From Drosophila pseudoobscura (Eukaryota > Arthropoda > Insecta > Diptera > Drosophilidae), in NCBI RefSeq assembly GCF_009870125.1, contig NC_046680.1:21285501-21349500 (forward strand): DNA of 64,000 nt, read 5' to 3'. The notes under the pieces are model-generated. The model had not been told where the DNA came from, did not search any database, and was given only the letters and a program-made list of their open reading frames with translations. A program made the position numbers and the translations under genes. Shown piece after piece: positions 13,953 through 26,200 of this stretch; the first letter of the stretch is position 1, and the number at the start of each line of letters is the position of its first letter.

Positions 13953-16462
13953 ATGACCAGGTTAGTGGGCATCCAGCTGCTCCTGCTGATATGCAGTTGC
14001 CTTGGGGCTCTGTCCCAGGCGAAATCCTTCATCGACTATCGCATTGACAATGCCAATGCCATTCCCAAGGATGTGGAATCGTATAATTTTGAAAGTTGGT
14101 AAGTTTCCGGACTCTCTCTCTGTGATCTTTAATCTTTGCTTACGAGTAACGTATGCAAAGCATTACAATACATTACATTACATGATCTTTCCCATTGCTT
14201 GAGTGGTTTCCTTTCCCTTGAGACAGCCAGACGGACAGACAGACATTAAACGTGACGTCGTGTTAGCCACAGACTCGTGCTCGGGCATTAACTTTAACAG
14301 ATCTGGAGAGATATACTACACGATACGATCTCGACAATGATATTTTAGACAGGTGTTCCACTGTTCACTGTTCACTTAACCAGAAAACGACAGCCACCTG
14401 GATGGACTCTAGTTGTTTTTGTGGCAGTTTAATTTGTAAATTATTTGCACTAATTAATGACGTCACTAATTAATGGTAGCCATTGCCGCTACTACACAGC
14501 TACTCAACACAATAAAGGAAGGCTATATTTAAAATATATCGTTCATTCAATTAATATGAACTTAAGCCAAATTCCTCTAATGCTATTGTTACGAAGGTCT
14601 GGGCCAAATAATATTATTTGCTAGATGAGAAACACATCTGTTCTTTATTTGTAGAGCTCGCAAATCATACAATATAAATTCCTCTTTTTCTAGTGAAATC
14701 TACTGCTATGGCGACCTTTTGAATACCATTCAAATGGCCAAGCTGTTTGAGGACTCAAAGACATTTGTGGACATGAAACTCAAGCAGACGCCGGCCAAGA
14801 CCCTCGCGGACTTTGAGTTGTTGATGGAGGCCAAGAACCGGACGCCCAGCCGCGAGGATCTGCAGAAGTTTGTGGATGTAAGTTGGGAACGGATACCACT
14901 CCAATCTCGAGTGATGGCAGGCACAGGCACAGTGAAGATTGTGTTATATTTTTCAGGATTACTTTAGCCCGAAGGGCACGGAGCTGGAAATTTGGACACC
15001 GACAGACTGGAAGGCGAATCCCGCTTTTCTTGATCTGATCAGTGATCCAGACCTGAAGCAATGGGGCCAGGAGCTGAACAATATCTGGAAGGATCTGGGA
15101 CGCAAGATGAACGAAGATGTGATGAAGAATCCCGAGTACTACTCGATCATCCCAGTGCCGAATCCAGTGATCATTCCGGGAGGCCGCTTCATAGAATTCT
15201 ATTACTGGGACTCGTACTGGATCATCCGCGGACTGCTGCACAGCGAGATGCAAGACACGGCCCGTGGCATGATCGAGAACTTTATGTCCATTGTGCAGAG
15301 GATCGGCTTCATTCCGAATGGCGGACGAGTCTACTACTGGGGCCGCTCACAGCCCCCGCTGCTGACCGGCATGGTCAAGTCGTACGTGGACTTCACCAAG
15401 GACGATCTGTTCGCCATCAACGCCCTGGAGGTGCTTGAGCACGAGTTCGAGTACTTTGTGAACAATCACTCGGTCCAGGTCAAGGGTCACAATCTGGCCG
15501 TCTACCGCGACTCGTCGACCGGTCCGCGGCCCGAGTCCTACCGCGAGGATGTGGAGACCGCAGAGAACTTCGACACGCCCGAGGCCAAGGAGGATCACTA
15601 CAGCGAGCTAAAGTCCGCCGCCGAGTCTGGCATGGACTTCAGCTCCCGTTGGTTCATCAATGAGAATGGCACCAATGTCGGTAATCTCAGCCACCTGCGG
15701 ACACGCTCCATTGTACCCGTGGACCTGAATGCCATCCTATACTGGAACGCCAAGCTGATAGCCGAGTTCCACGCAAAGGCCGGCAACGTGGAGAAGATGA
15801 CCGAATACGAGAAGAAGGCCCAGACACTCCTGCAGGGCATCCAGGATGTTCTGTGGAACGAGGAGGCAGGCTGCTGGTTGGACTACGACATGATCAATGA
15901 GAAGCCACGCGACTACTTCGTGCCCAGCAATCTAGCGCCTCTGTTTGTGAAGGCGTACAACATCTCCGATACGGAGAAGATCTCGGCCGCGGTGCTGAGC
16001 TATATTGAGAAGAACAAACTGGACACATTCCCGGGCGGAGTGCCCAACACGCTCTACCACACCGGCGAGCAGTGGGACTTCCCCAATGTGTGGGCGCCCA
16101 TGCAGTATATCGTGGTCGAGGGACTGGCCAATCTGAACACACCCGCGGCCAAGGAGCTCTCCAAGAAGTGGGCCCTTCGCTGGGTCAAGTCGAACTTCAA
16201 GGCCTACACCGACAGCTTCCACATGTACGAGAAGGTAAGTGATTTCCATGCATAATCCGTGATACTCCAGAGATCCTAAGCATCTTCTTGTTTTCTGCAG
16301 TACAATGCTGAGGAGTTTGGCGGCCATGGCGGTGGCGGTGAATACGGCGTTCAGACAGGATTCGGCTGGTCCAATGGCGTGATCATTGAGTGGTTGAGCA
16401 AGCACGGACGCGAACTCTCGGAGGGCTATGTCGGCGGTGGAGCAGGTGAAGAGCCGCAGTAG
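13953..16462 (+). CDS. Treh: Trehalase (GH37), secreted isoform
   Basis: The exons are 13953-14098, 14694-14877, 14957-16234 and 16301-16462, giving 589 residues. The enzyme hydrolyses trehalose, the main blood sugar of flies, to two glucoses. A signal peptide covers about residues 1-23 (LVGIQLLLLICSCLGALSQA). Trehalase signature 1, PGGRFIEFYYWDSY, is at about 184-197 and signature 2, QWDFPNVWAP, at about 482-491. The GH37 catalytic acid Asp is expected in SGMDFSSRW (about 337) and the base Glu in GGGGEYGVQTGFGWSNG (about 550), a glycine-rich lid; both are present. All intron phases close. The catalytic body is shared with the cytosolic form that starts at 6619. The last exon contains an internal donor (G|GTGAAG at 16446) that could reroute the C-terminus to the exon at 17335. 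Treh and the following rabaptin are convergent. Identity is secure. Confidence 0.97.
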
Positions 16463-18280
16463 AATGAAGATCCCCAAAATGCTATACATCACACATCAAT
16501 CAAATCAAATCAATCACCAATCGTCTCCTTAAATCAAATTGATATATTTGTATAAGCATCCATCCATAAATGTTGCTCATCTCTAGGCTAAGAAAAGACT
16601 CTCTATCTACACACCTATCTATCCCGCTATCTCGCTATATCTCTGTAACTATACCTACTACATCGCGAACAAACGACAAGAGTAATCGACAAACGACACA
16701 GAAACACAGTCAAAGCACCAACCAACACAGCAGGAAGAAGGAATACGATCGCCCAAAAAGTGTCTGTTAAACCATATACTTGCCATCTACGTCCACGTCT
16801 ACGCATTCGTGTTTTTTGTCAAAATTCAAATCAAATCAAAGTGAATGTACTATAGATTGTCCTCCAAGCCGCCTCAAGTTCCAGATTTCAGCGTAAGTGT
16901 CCACAATTGGGTTGCATTTCTCTTTATTGTTGTTTGATGTGTGTTTGGTGAATGTCGAGGCATGTTTGTCTAACCCCAGAGCATCCCAGTACCACTACCA
17001 CTACCAGATGAGGCACCACTGCCAGGATAATCTCTCATACTATAACTGAAGAATCCACGCACATTCTATATTTGTATACCGTCTTGCAAATCTGTTCCTC
17101 TCAGTTGTCTGTCAATTTTCTGTACATACTCGCATAGTGCTCGTATTATCTAATCCCATACTCAAATCCCTGCATGCGAATGAATGGCTTTCAAGGGTAG
17201 CTGCTAATCTAAATTCACTAAAAACCAAGACAACAAAATTCGGACTCTAGCAGTATCCCCTGTGCCTACAAATCTAACACTCGCTATATATACCACGACT
17301 AATCGAAGGATTGTATTTCCCTCTTTCACTTTAGCCACCTCGCGCCTATTCAGTGTTGTGGGCGTGGCAGCTGTAACCATAGTGGCTGTGATAGCAGGTC
17401 GTGTTCTATGGTGAGGTGGGTATTGAAACGTGAACGTACTTTTTATCTACTGACAGGCTAATTGCAATCGAATTTCCATTCTACTTTCAGAGACATATTA
17501 CTATGTGCCAAAAACAAACTCGTAATTGCTTCCCCAACGAAAATGTGATTCCTCCGTACCCGTACTGTGTGTGTGTGTGTCCGTAATTGTGGTTTGTCGT
17601 CTGTGCCGTCGTCGGAATGCGCGGAGATTGCAGTATTAGATTTTGTCACTATTTGTTAGTAGAAGTGAGAGTTGTTTGTACATACGGAATTTATATGGGC
17701 ATGCCCTAAATTGTTATTAATTATAAATATTTAGTGAATATTCATAACCAAAACCAATCCTAGCTCCTTGAAACTAAATGAAGACACAAAATACAAAAAA
17801 TGTTAACAAATTGGCAATTTTTCCTTGGATTCTTTGAATAAACAAGAACACAACACAAATAACTATTCGTATATCTGTTGCATGGCACCATTCTAATCGC
17901 ATTTACTATAATCTATATCTAAATCTATTGCAGGAAAGGTTGGTTTAAGTAATCGAGGAGCAAACGTATTTTGATTTTATTTTGTATATTTGCTTTGAGT
18001 TAAATTCAATTCAATAATGAAAAGCTAATGTGGAGCACAAAGGATTACATCTATCTGGCATCGACGAACAAACAGAAAGCGGATATGACTTGGAAAGGTT
18101 GCACCTAGAATCGTAATCGTAATCGTAATGGTAACATAATATCGGAGCACAAACAAAGAGCAATAAGGTCCAGAAGTATATACCAACTAAATAGTAATCG
18201 AAAAAACTAAATTAGTTCACACATAATCGTAAATAATACACAATAAATATAGGCTTTGAACCCAGCCTTCCCCTGCTCGC
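16463..18280. other. Convergent 3' region of Treh and the rabaptin gene
   Basis: Mostly Treh 3' UTR, with CAAATCAAAT-type repeats just after the stop and AATAAA at 17837-17842 on the plus strand. The minus-strand AATAAA for the rabaptin is at 17976-17981. A short (ATCGTA) run lies at 18113-18130. A possible coding exon inside this stretch is listed separately. Confidence 0.55.
17335..17414 (+). CDS. Treh: Candidate alternative last exon of Treh encoding a transmembrane tail
   Basis: A good acceptor (TATTTCCCTCTTTCACTTTAG) precedes an 80-nt frame ending in TGA. Spliced from the internal donor at 16445|16446 in the last Treh exon, it continues in phase as GGAATSRLFSVVGV and on through AAVTIVAVIAGRVLW. 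That is one hydrophobic helix of about 20 residues followed by a 3-residue tail, a classic type I C-terminal anchor. Membrane-bound trehalases (Treh-2) of other insects carry such a tail. Retention of this 889-base intron gives the soluble end instead. No transcript evidence is available here, so the exon is inferred from splice sites, phase and hydrophobicity only. Confidence 0.55.
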
Positions 18281-20588
18281 CTAGTTGGACTGCTGCTGCT
18301 GGCCCTGACTGTGGTTCTGATTCTGGTTGTGATGCTGCTGCGGCGGCTGTCCCTGACTAAAGTAGGGAGCGGTGTTTGGCGTGAGCAATGTGTGACAGAT
18401 ATCACAGACTCGGGCTACCCGTTTGCGTGGTCCCGATGGCACCGTTTTCGTTAGACATTTATCGCAGTATATGTGGCCGCAATGCCGGCAGTGGATCTTT
18501 CGCACCATCACCGTAAAGCCTGCGTGGCACGTGGGGCAGTTGTTCACATCTTCGTCGTCCTGCCAGCGCACCTCCGTATCGGCATGCCGCAGCTCCTCCA
18601 ACGATATCTATTGAAAATTATATTTTTTAAGTCAATAAACGTATGTTTTTATATGGAAACTCACTTGAAGGGTTTGAGATAATTTCACAAAATCTTTTTG
18701 CACCGTCTCCATGGTAGACAGCTCCTCCTGCAGAGTCTTTATCTTTGTTTTGTAGTCCGCATTGGTTTTGTTTTGTTTTTCCTGTAGATGAGGAGAAATG
18801 GGATTGAGGTATTTGTGTGGATATGAAAGCTCTTTACTTACATTGGCTTCCTGCAGCTCAATGATCTCCACCCGACTCTCGGACAATTGCTTGTTAAGCT
18901 CAGCCTCTTTGCGCTCCAATTGTGTTTTGGTCGTCTCGTATGATTGCACCGTCAGCAAGTGTTCTGTCAGACGATCCCTGCGAATGTGATTTCGTATATG
19001 TATGAACCATTTGCAGCGCACTTGAGTGTGCCGAAAAAACTTACTGCAGGGACTTGATATCTAATTGCGTTTGCCGCTTGTAGGTCCGTCGCTCGTTGTT
19101 GCTCTCCTCCAGCTGGGCGCGTAGGATTTGAGTCTCGTCTAAAGTGCTGACACATCTCTGCTTCTCATATTCGCTGCTGACGCGGGCCTGAATCAGCTCG
19201 CTCTGCTGGCGCAGCATGAGCTCCTGAAGTTCGACGACCGTGTTGGGCAGATTTATGTACTGGTTCTCGATCTCTTCGGAAGTGGCCAGGTAGCGACCGG
19301 ATAGAAAGTCGTTGTCGGCCTGCAGGGTCTCCAGTTGCTTGTTGACACGCTCCCGATCGTCGGTGATGCGCTGCAGCTGCCTCATCACCGCATCCTTGGT
19401 GTCGAGAAACTTTTGTTGCATGTCCAGCAGCTGCTGCTCGTTGGCCGTGGATTTCTCGCGCAGGTTTTGTACTTCACTCTTGTGTGCCTCGCGTTTCTCC
19501 TGCCACTGATCCTCCAGATCTTTGCGAAGCGCTGCTTCTCTACCCAACGTCTCACGGGCCTCCACAAGCTGTTTCTGTAGCAGATCCACCTGCTTTTGCT
19601 GCTTTTTAATATTTGCAGTTAGGTCCTCAGCTGTCTTCTGTGCCACACTACAGGCCTCGCAGCTTGACTCTGCCACATCCATGGATGTCGACTTGTGTAT
19701 GGCAGACATATCGGTGACAACGGCCTGCTTAGCGATTGACTTGGACTGCAGTTGGCCATCTTGCTCCCGCAACTTCTCTTTCAAGGCCTTCATCTCCTCC
19801 TGCAGCTGTTCGACTATGGAATGCAGCATTTCCGCATCTTCTGATGCCTGCAAAAGAGACATGGATCAGAGATATTGGCTGCTGTTTGGGCGGACTTACA
19901 TATTGTTTCCCGTTTCCTTTGTTGCTCGACCCTCGAAGACTGTCGTCCTCTTGCTGAAAGCTGCTGTTTAGCGAATCGCTTCCCAGTTTTCTCACAGACC
20001 CCAGCGTCCTCTTAACCTGATTCAGCATTTGCGGGGCCAAGCCACCAGATGACTCAACCTGGGGCTGTTGGACCTGCACTTGTATCTGCTGGAGCTGCTG
20101 CTGTTGTTGCTGTTGGTATTTATTAAGCTCCAGTTTAATGCGCTCCAGCTCACTTTTATAGTTTGACGACTCTTCGATTGTGTCCTGCACCAGCTGCTGC
20201 AGCGACGATATCTCCTCCTGAGCCTTGATGTCCTTCAGCTGCATCTCGTTCTCGGACTTTAGATCCGCCACCATCAGGTGTGTCTTGAGCTCGTCCAACT
20301 CATCTTGCAGCTTCTTGCGCTCGGCCATGCTCTGGGCATGTTCGGCCTCCTTCTGCATGTACAGCTCCCGCATCTTAGCCCGCTGCGTATTAAACTCATT
20401 CTGCATCTTACGGATCTCAGTCTGTTCAATTGATGTATGCTGGTTTGTGGCGTCATCATCGTCAGCTGAAACACAAGATTCATTGATTATCATGGTTATT
20501 TCGGGGCCGACCGTAATTTGTCGGCTGCCTCACCATTTGCCGCCACAGTGGAGACCCTAGAGTCTGTCGGGGATTCATTTTCCTCCAT
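18281..20588 (-). CDS. Rbpn-5: FYVE-domain rabaptin-type Rab5 effector (coiled coil)
   Basis: Six exons: 20588-20534, 20465-19900, 19847-19045, 18977-18842, 18781-18665 and 18607-18281. They sum to 2004 bases (667 residues) with every phase closing. After an acidic N-terminus, heptad-rich coiled coil runs from about residue 30 to 570, broken by a Gln-rich tract (about 150-175) and a polar segment (about 185-210). The C-terminus is a FYVE zinc finger: WxxD (WQDDED, about 574), RKIHCRHCG (about 596-604), RVC (about 625-627) and eight zinc-binding cysteines/histidines. A Gln/Asn/His-rich tail ends the protein. FYVE domains bind PI3P on early endosomes, and rabaptins link Rab5 and Rab4 to tethering. 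The fly orthologue, CG4030/Rabaptin, carries a FYVE as far as I recall; the symbol is from memory. An EEA1-like label is possible but the length fits rabaptin better. Confidence 0.85.
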
Positions 20589-20646
20589 TTTTGTTCAGTT
20601 AAATTGTATTTATTGAGTTTATTTTATCATTTCAGGCGGTCGGTCA

Positions 20647-20658
20647 AAATATACTAAA
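20647..20658 (-). promoter_or_regulatory. Core promoter Motif-6-like element upstream of the rabaptin gene
   Basis: The minus strand reads TTTAGTATATTT, a full match to the housekeeping core-promoter motif KTYRGTATWTTT, about 60 bases upstream of the ATG. Looser copies follow at about 20659-20682 and near 20762-20792. A housekeeping, TATA-less promoter is inferred. Confidence 0.45.
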
Positions 20659-20679
20659 AAATACTAGAAAATACTATGA

Positions 20680-21410
20680 AAAGTATACAAATTGCGAGGT
20701 GTGTGAGCTAGACGTGGTGGTAAGAAAATCAGATACGGTCTGGCCCTCAGAACTATACCAACATATACCGTCTCATTTTCAAAATATACCGTAAATATGC
20801 TGACGAATTAAAGTTCTATAATACATATTCCTTATTTTTGATCTTCCGTTGAAGATTACTAGCTAGAATATTACCCTCAGCCCTGCCCACATAATTTTAT
20901 CCGATGAATGAATCAATTTTCTATTTTATTGGCTAATTTTAAATACTTTCTTTAATTTCCTCTTGTCTAAACAAAAGTTTCAAACCTAATAAAACGCAAG
21001 AGAAAAATTGTTCCAATTGCTCAATTTAGATATTCTCTTGAATAATGCTGACTAACTAAAACTTTAGCTCTGCCCACATAATTCTTGACCATTGATGAAT
21101 AAAGTTTCTACAAGATTGGGTACTTTAGTACTCCTAAGAAACGTAAGGGAGTAGGGACATTGTTGAGCTGAAAAAGGACATTGTGGATTAGGTCCCACCA
21201 AACTTGAGCGCCCAAAAGCAAATTGTTTGAAAGTGAATGAATGGAATAAACAACCTATCAACAGTTTTGATTGCCTGGTATCCATAGTTCTGTTAAAGTG
21301 TAATACCTTAGTTTCTGAAGGTCAATATTCTGTAAGAAATTAGTGCATCCATGGTATGATAAATTCTTAGGGATGAAATCTTATAGCAATCTATCTTATT
21401 GGTTCTTTTT
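20680..21410. other. AT-rich intergenic DNA, with a possible further relic near 21150-21260
   Basis: Plus-strand reading near 21156-21225 gives GDIVELKKDIVD, a stop, then VPPNLSAQKQIV. This loosely resembles a ubiquitin-like domain and could be the upstream part of the UAS relic that follows. Otherwise nothing recognisable. Confidence 0.3.
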
Positions 21411-21414
21411 CAGA

Positions 21415-21781
21415 GGAAGGTGCCGCCCATATTCATGTACAATGGGTACAGTATTATGTGTAATATTTTTTGCAGCCAAGTGATGAAAGACGAAAAAATC
21501 CAGCAGATATTCAATGAGCACTTCTTTATGGCTGGGACGTAACACAGCAGCACCATGCAGATGATTTGCATGCTCGCTTGTCCTCTATGATCAATCGTGA
21601 GGCTGCCGCAGAATGTTGTAAGATAGAGCTGGACGAGTTCCCGGCCTTCCTGATCGTTGCTGAGAGTAGTGACATTGGTTTTTACCATGCCCCACAAATG
21701 ATCCATGCCAATATAGGGTCGGAGGAGTTGCAGCACCAGCTTATGAAGTGTATTACCTCCATCAAGGGGTCCATGAGCTAG
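21415..21781 (+). pseudogene. Broken FAF1/caspar-type UAS (thioredoxin-like) domain
   Basis: A good acceptor (TGGTTCTTTTTCAG) is followed by frame 1: KVPPIFMYNGYSIMCNIFCSQ and on to QQIFNEHFFMAG, then a stop at 21539-21541. Shifting by one base at the same spot gives WDVTQQHHADDLHARLSSM and later ELDEFPAFLIVAES and NIGSEELQHQLMKCI, ending at a TAG. The order (phi-Y-phi-H/N, FCSQ, NF-x-GWDVT, YP/FP-A-phi-LI, GNVG-xx-EL-xx-QL) is that of the UAS domain of FAF1/caspar, regulators of NF-kB signalling and p97. A single-base deletion near 21530 is the simplest explanation. The UBX domain that should follow is not visible. It is a decayed duplicate, a decayed retrocopy, or a gene with an odd exon structure. 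Confidence 0.55.
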
Positions 21782-23290
21782 TGTCTTTGTGTCCTAGAGC
21801 TGAAATAGTCTTGAATTACCTTTCACTTAGGACCGAGAATAGGTCTTCAATGTGACACAGTCTTGCATCGATGCCATCCAACTGACTTGTCATGAACTAC
21901 TGAAAAAGCTGAGTGCCTCCACGTTGGTCCCGGTCATTGACTGAGCAATCGATACTACTACCACTACCGTTTCCAGATACCTATGTAGATATATCCAACA
22001 CCACGAGGCTTATTTCGCAAGCACAGGGAACAGCTGCTCTTGATAAACTGCCCAATTATTCATTTGCAAAGAAACAACAGAAATGTGCTGAATAAAAGCA
22101 AACAAATTGCCAGAAGAGAGAAAAAAATTAAAATATTATTTGTCTTGGCATTTCAAATGTTTTCTATGATGATTGATCCCAATAAAAATACCGAATTACT
22201 GGCTTTTTATACATTTGCTTGGCCTGCAAATTAGATCACTTTCTCATTCGCTTAGTTTTTAATTTTTAATCTTACCACTTCTCGAGTGTTTCTATTTCTT
22301 AGAAAACTGTTGGCCAAATGACAGCGGCCAAATTTAAGTATTACAAAGAATTCTCCGAAAACGCAAACGAACATGTGAGTAACCCTTCCATGGGTCCATT
22401 CGTCTACGGAACACAGTTGGTGGCTTAAATTTATGCAAATTTTTTGGGAAACAAAACAAAAAACCAAAAGCGCGAGAAAAAGTCTCGAAGATGATAAATT
22501 ATGGGGGGAAAAATGTTAAATTCATTAGTGTCAGGCCAAGCAAATGCGAATGAGAAAACATTTGTATAAATAACACTAGTATATGGATCTTATTTTACTC
22601 TTATGTAGGTACATGTGTACGTCTGTATCCGACTAAGTGGCGCTTGAACTACGCATCTAACAATGGCAAGCACGTTACTTACTTGCAGCAGCTTCCAGCC
22701 CGATGGCGGCTCAGTCGGATCTCCAGCCCCAATTATAATACAATCAGCGCGGGACAAAAAATCGGCTGCCCCCAGCCCCCATGTGGAGATCAGTGAGCAG
22801 CTAAGACGGCGATTTCCCTGGCCAGAAGACTCTCCTCTCCGAGTGAGCTCACGACTGGCCCGATGTCGTCATTGTCGGACACACATATCCCCAGAGCAGG
22901 CAGCAGGCAGCCGGCAGCAGCCAGCAGGCAGTAGCCAGCCCCAAACACGACACTAATGTTGGCCGAATGCTCGCTTCAGTCCCCATTGAATTCAAGAACC
23001 AGTCGGACGGAAGCGGTAGCCGCCTTCAAAATAAAAAGAGAATAAATAAATGCGCGGCGCCCAAGAATCGCGACGGCAATTCTACTTATAATCTTAAAAA
23101 TAATACAAAATATATAAATACATATAGATGGAATAATTCTATCAGCAAGAGTGACCGAAACTGTGAAATGATGTGAAGAAAGTGTCGAATGTTTTGAGAG
23201 TGCAAAACCAAACCCAAACCAACGGATTCATAAATCATAAATCATATAAATAGTATAACCATAGGAAGAGTTTGAACCCATCTGTGGAAA
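21782..23290. other. Intergenic region and 5' UTR of the first K2P channel transcript
   Basis: A short coding-looking stretch follows the relic (about 21835-21945: FNVTQSCIDAIQLTCHELL, then a stop later), which may belong to the same decayed gene. From about 22640 the sequence is GC-richer with a GCAGGCAGC-type repeat (22896-22940) and then A-rich leader sequence up to the ATG at 23291. No other gene seen. Confidence 0.4.
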
Positions 23291-26200
23291 ATGTCTCAGA
23301 CACAGAGCCCCACACCCAGCACCCCGCCAGCGTCGCGAAGGGCTCACAGACCACCGCGGATAAATATCCACAATCTGAACAGCGGGTCAGCAATGGGCAT
23401 GTCCGTGGGATCTATGCCGCCCACCGCCCAGCCGCCGTACACCTCGCAGTCAAACTACACGGGCAACGGTCCGTACTGGCCGCCAGTGGCGAATCCGTTT
23501 GGCTCCGGCAACTTCATGACCAAGGGATACGAAGGATTTCTCGATCTCACCAAGTCCGGCATGAGTTTCGGCGAGAAGTTCACCTACGGCCTCTACAACA
23601 AGTTCAGCAGGTGGTCCAGGAGCTGGTTCACCCACATGTTCCTCATATTTGTCCTCGCACTCTACAGCGTGGGCGGTGCCCTGATCTTCCAAGCAGTCGA
23701 AGGTGAGAATATCATCATCATAATCATCATCATAATCATCAGCATCATCATCATCGCGTTGATCCCATTAGGAATCCCCCTGCAGTTATCCGATCGCGAT
23801 CCCGATCCGGTCCGGAAGTAAGAGTGCACTAAACGTCTTTGTTTGCTTATCAAGCTCTTGGCAATTGAATTGTTTGGAGAACAGCAAACAGTTGCCAGAC
23901 CAGCACACATGTTGAATGATTCCGCTGTACTGTAATCATAAAACAAGCCCCCATCAAATTGGCCTGCTCAACGCCTCGAAATTGTATCTGTACGAGTATC
24001 TGTACCTGCGCTCGACGTTGAAGCAGGTGAGGGAACAATCAATTAGATTGCATACAACCGAGTGAATCACACAGGAGAGAGGGGAGATGTATCGTATCGT
24101 ATAAACAAGTCAGACATCCAATTGAAGATGATTAACAGGCGGATGGAGAAGTCCCAAATAGGAGCCCCCCACCTTCGACCAGTGACCGAATGGGGAACAT
24201 GCTATGCTCCGCATTCTGTTTTCTGGAATGCCTTTGACTCCCAGTCAGGCGGGACTCCCATCTCGAGTGGAAAATCCTTCTGATTTACTGCTGAAAGTGC
24301 TGTTTTGGCAGTGCTGCCAATTTGCAATCGACCACAGCGATTGCGACGGCAAAGTTCATTCATTCGGCCTTCCCGCAGGGGTCAAGGCCGCCTTAAACTT
24401 GTGTCTAAAGCTCTGTCAAATCTGTTTATTGCAGTGCGACAGGGAACTCTCGAGAAACTGGAATTGCAGGGACTGCAGAAGCAGTTCTTCGAGGAAATGC
24501 GTGACATGACAAGGAATACGCAGCTGAGCACGGTAAGAGATGCTTCATATCCCCCTCAACAAGATAGATAGAGTTAACTTGGCTATTTTCAGCTGTCCAA
24601 GACTGACTTTGACAGCCAAGTGCTGCGCATCATGAACAACCATCCGTCCGTTGTCGAGTCGCTCCTGCGGAACGGAATGGCGGAGAAAACGGATCCCTGG
24701 TCCTTCTGGAACGCGATGGTCTACAGCTGCACCATCTACACGACCATAGGTGAGTGGTAGGGGTAGGGGTAGGGGGGTGTGGGGCACTTGCGGCTACAAG
24801 GGCATTGTAGGTGCACAAACGCCCACGCAAAGAATCTATTTATTTATGTGCGGGTATATGTATTCCTCTTCATTAAGCGCTCGAAATCTGTGACACAAAA
24901 GATGGAAATAGTTTCGAATGTTTTTTTTGGCGATGTGAGATAACAAATTTGTGTCTCTTCTGGCGCAGACAGTTATGAGATCTCTCTAGAGAGGCTCTCG
25001 TGGCGGCGGTGGTGCGGAATTCTTTGGAAAATTGTCATCGTTCTTAATTGGGACTTATAAATAGCCCGCACCTTGTACAAGAATTTCCCCGAATCGCCGT
25101 CTCCTTACACACTCTTAATTACATTTTATTTTAATTTCACTTTTACTCATAAATATACCGAGAAAATTCAAGTATTTTGTCCGCGCAGATATTCCGAATA
25201 AATATTCCGCCAAGGGGGGCGGGGGGCATTACGCTTAATATGTATTCATGTGGCGGTTAGTTAATGATTTAATGGCACCTTTTATTCGATCGACATGCTT
25301 CGTGGCTCGACTTTATTGTCCTCCTGTTTTCCGGCTTGTTTCTTTCTCGTTCGGCGAAATATTTATTTGTGGTGAATAAATCTGCCAGTTTGTGTTCCGC
25401 TCTTGACAAGTTTCCAACAAAAGAAGAGACAAATAATAAATCTGCAAGTGTGGAAAACACTTTCCACCCACATTGCCGCAAAAGCAATTAACACAAATTC
25501 ACAGTCATTTTCGCCCCTCAACGATGACAGGGGATGGAGTGAACTGAAATTGCGAATATTATGAGTGTTCCGAGTGCAATCAAGTTGTCAAAATTGGCAC
25601 AAAATGTAAACAAATCTTGTCTGTGGAAAGTCCTCTTCATCGTCGTAAAGTCGTATAGATTTTTATCATACGCCCCGTGGCACACGTGAGAACCGCTGCT
25701 CGAAATATTTGTGTATTTTTAGGCACACGAATGTCATAGGTACATAGGAGTATTACCCAACCCGGTACCTCTGAGTCAGCATGAAATATATGTGTCTCAT
25801 GCTGAAAGATGTTTCGTGAATGGGAAATGTCTGAAAACTACACTCAGATCGATCTTCAGGGGATGTAAACACCCCCTTCTCTGAAGTAATCAATAAGCAG
25901 GCAGACACACTTCATAATTTCGAATAAAAATCAATATATACATATACATATGTATGTCTGGGAATCGTAAAGCTGTTGCTGCTCCGATTAAAATAGCGAT
26001 TTGTGGGACTTTGCCACTCGGGCCCGGCAAATGCCAAACAGAATCTCGATTATGGTGCATGCTCAACTGGGAAAACAAATGAAGAAGGCAGAAATGTTGA
26101 ATGAAATTGCGAATAATAAACAAACACTGATGCCCAGCGAAATTCCATAAAAGCGAATACGATCCGTCATCAACCAGTTGGGCGTTGCGAGAGGGGCGTT

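Noticed and set aside
16852-16893. Possible small extra exon ending at a good donor (CAGC|GTAAGTG) after the Treh stop
   Set aside because: Its 37-base length breaks the phase needed for the TM frame and its acceptor is poor; it may at most be a 3' UTR donor.
22663-22956. 97-codon frame upstream of the K2P channel
   Set aside because: Low-complexity Gln/Ser/Pro from a GCAGGCAGC repeat in a likely 5' UTR; no homology.
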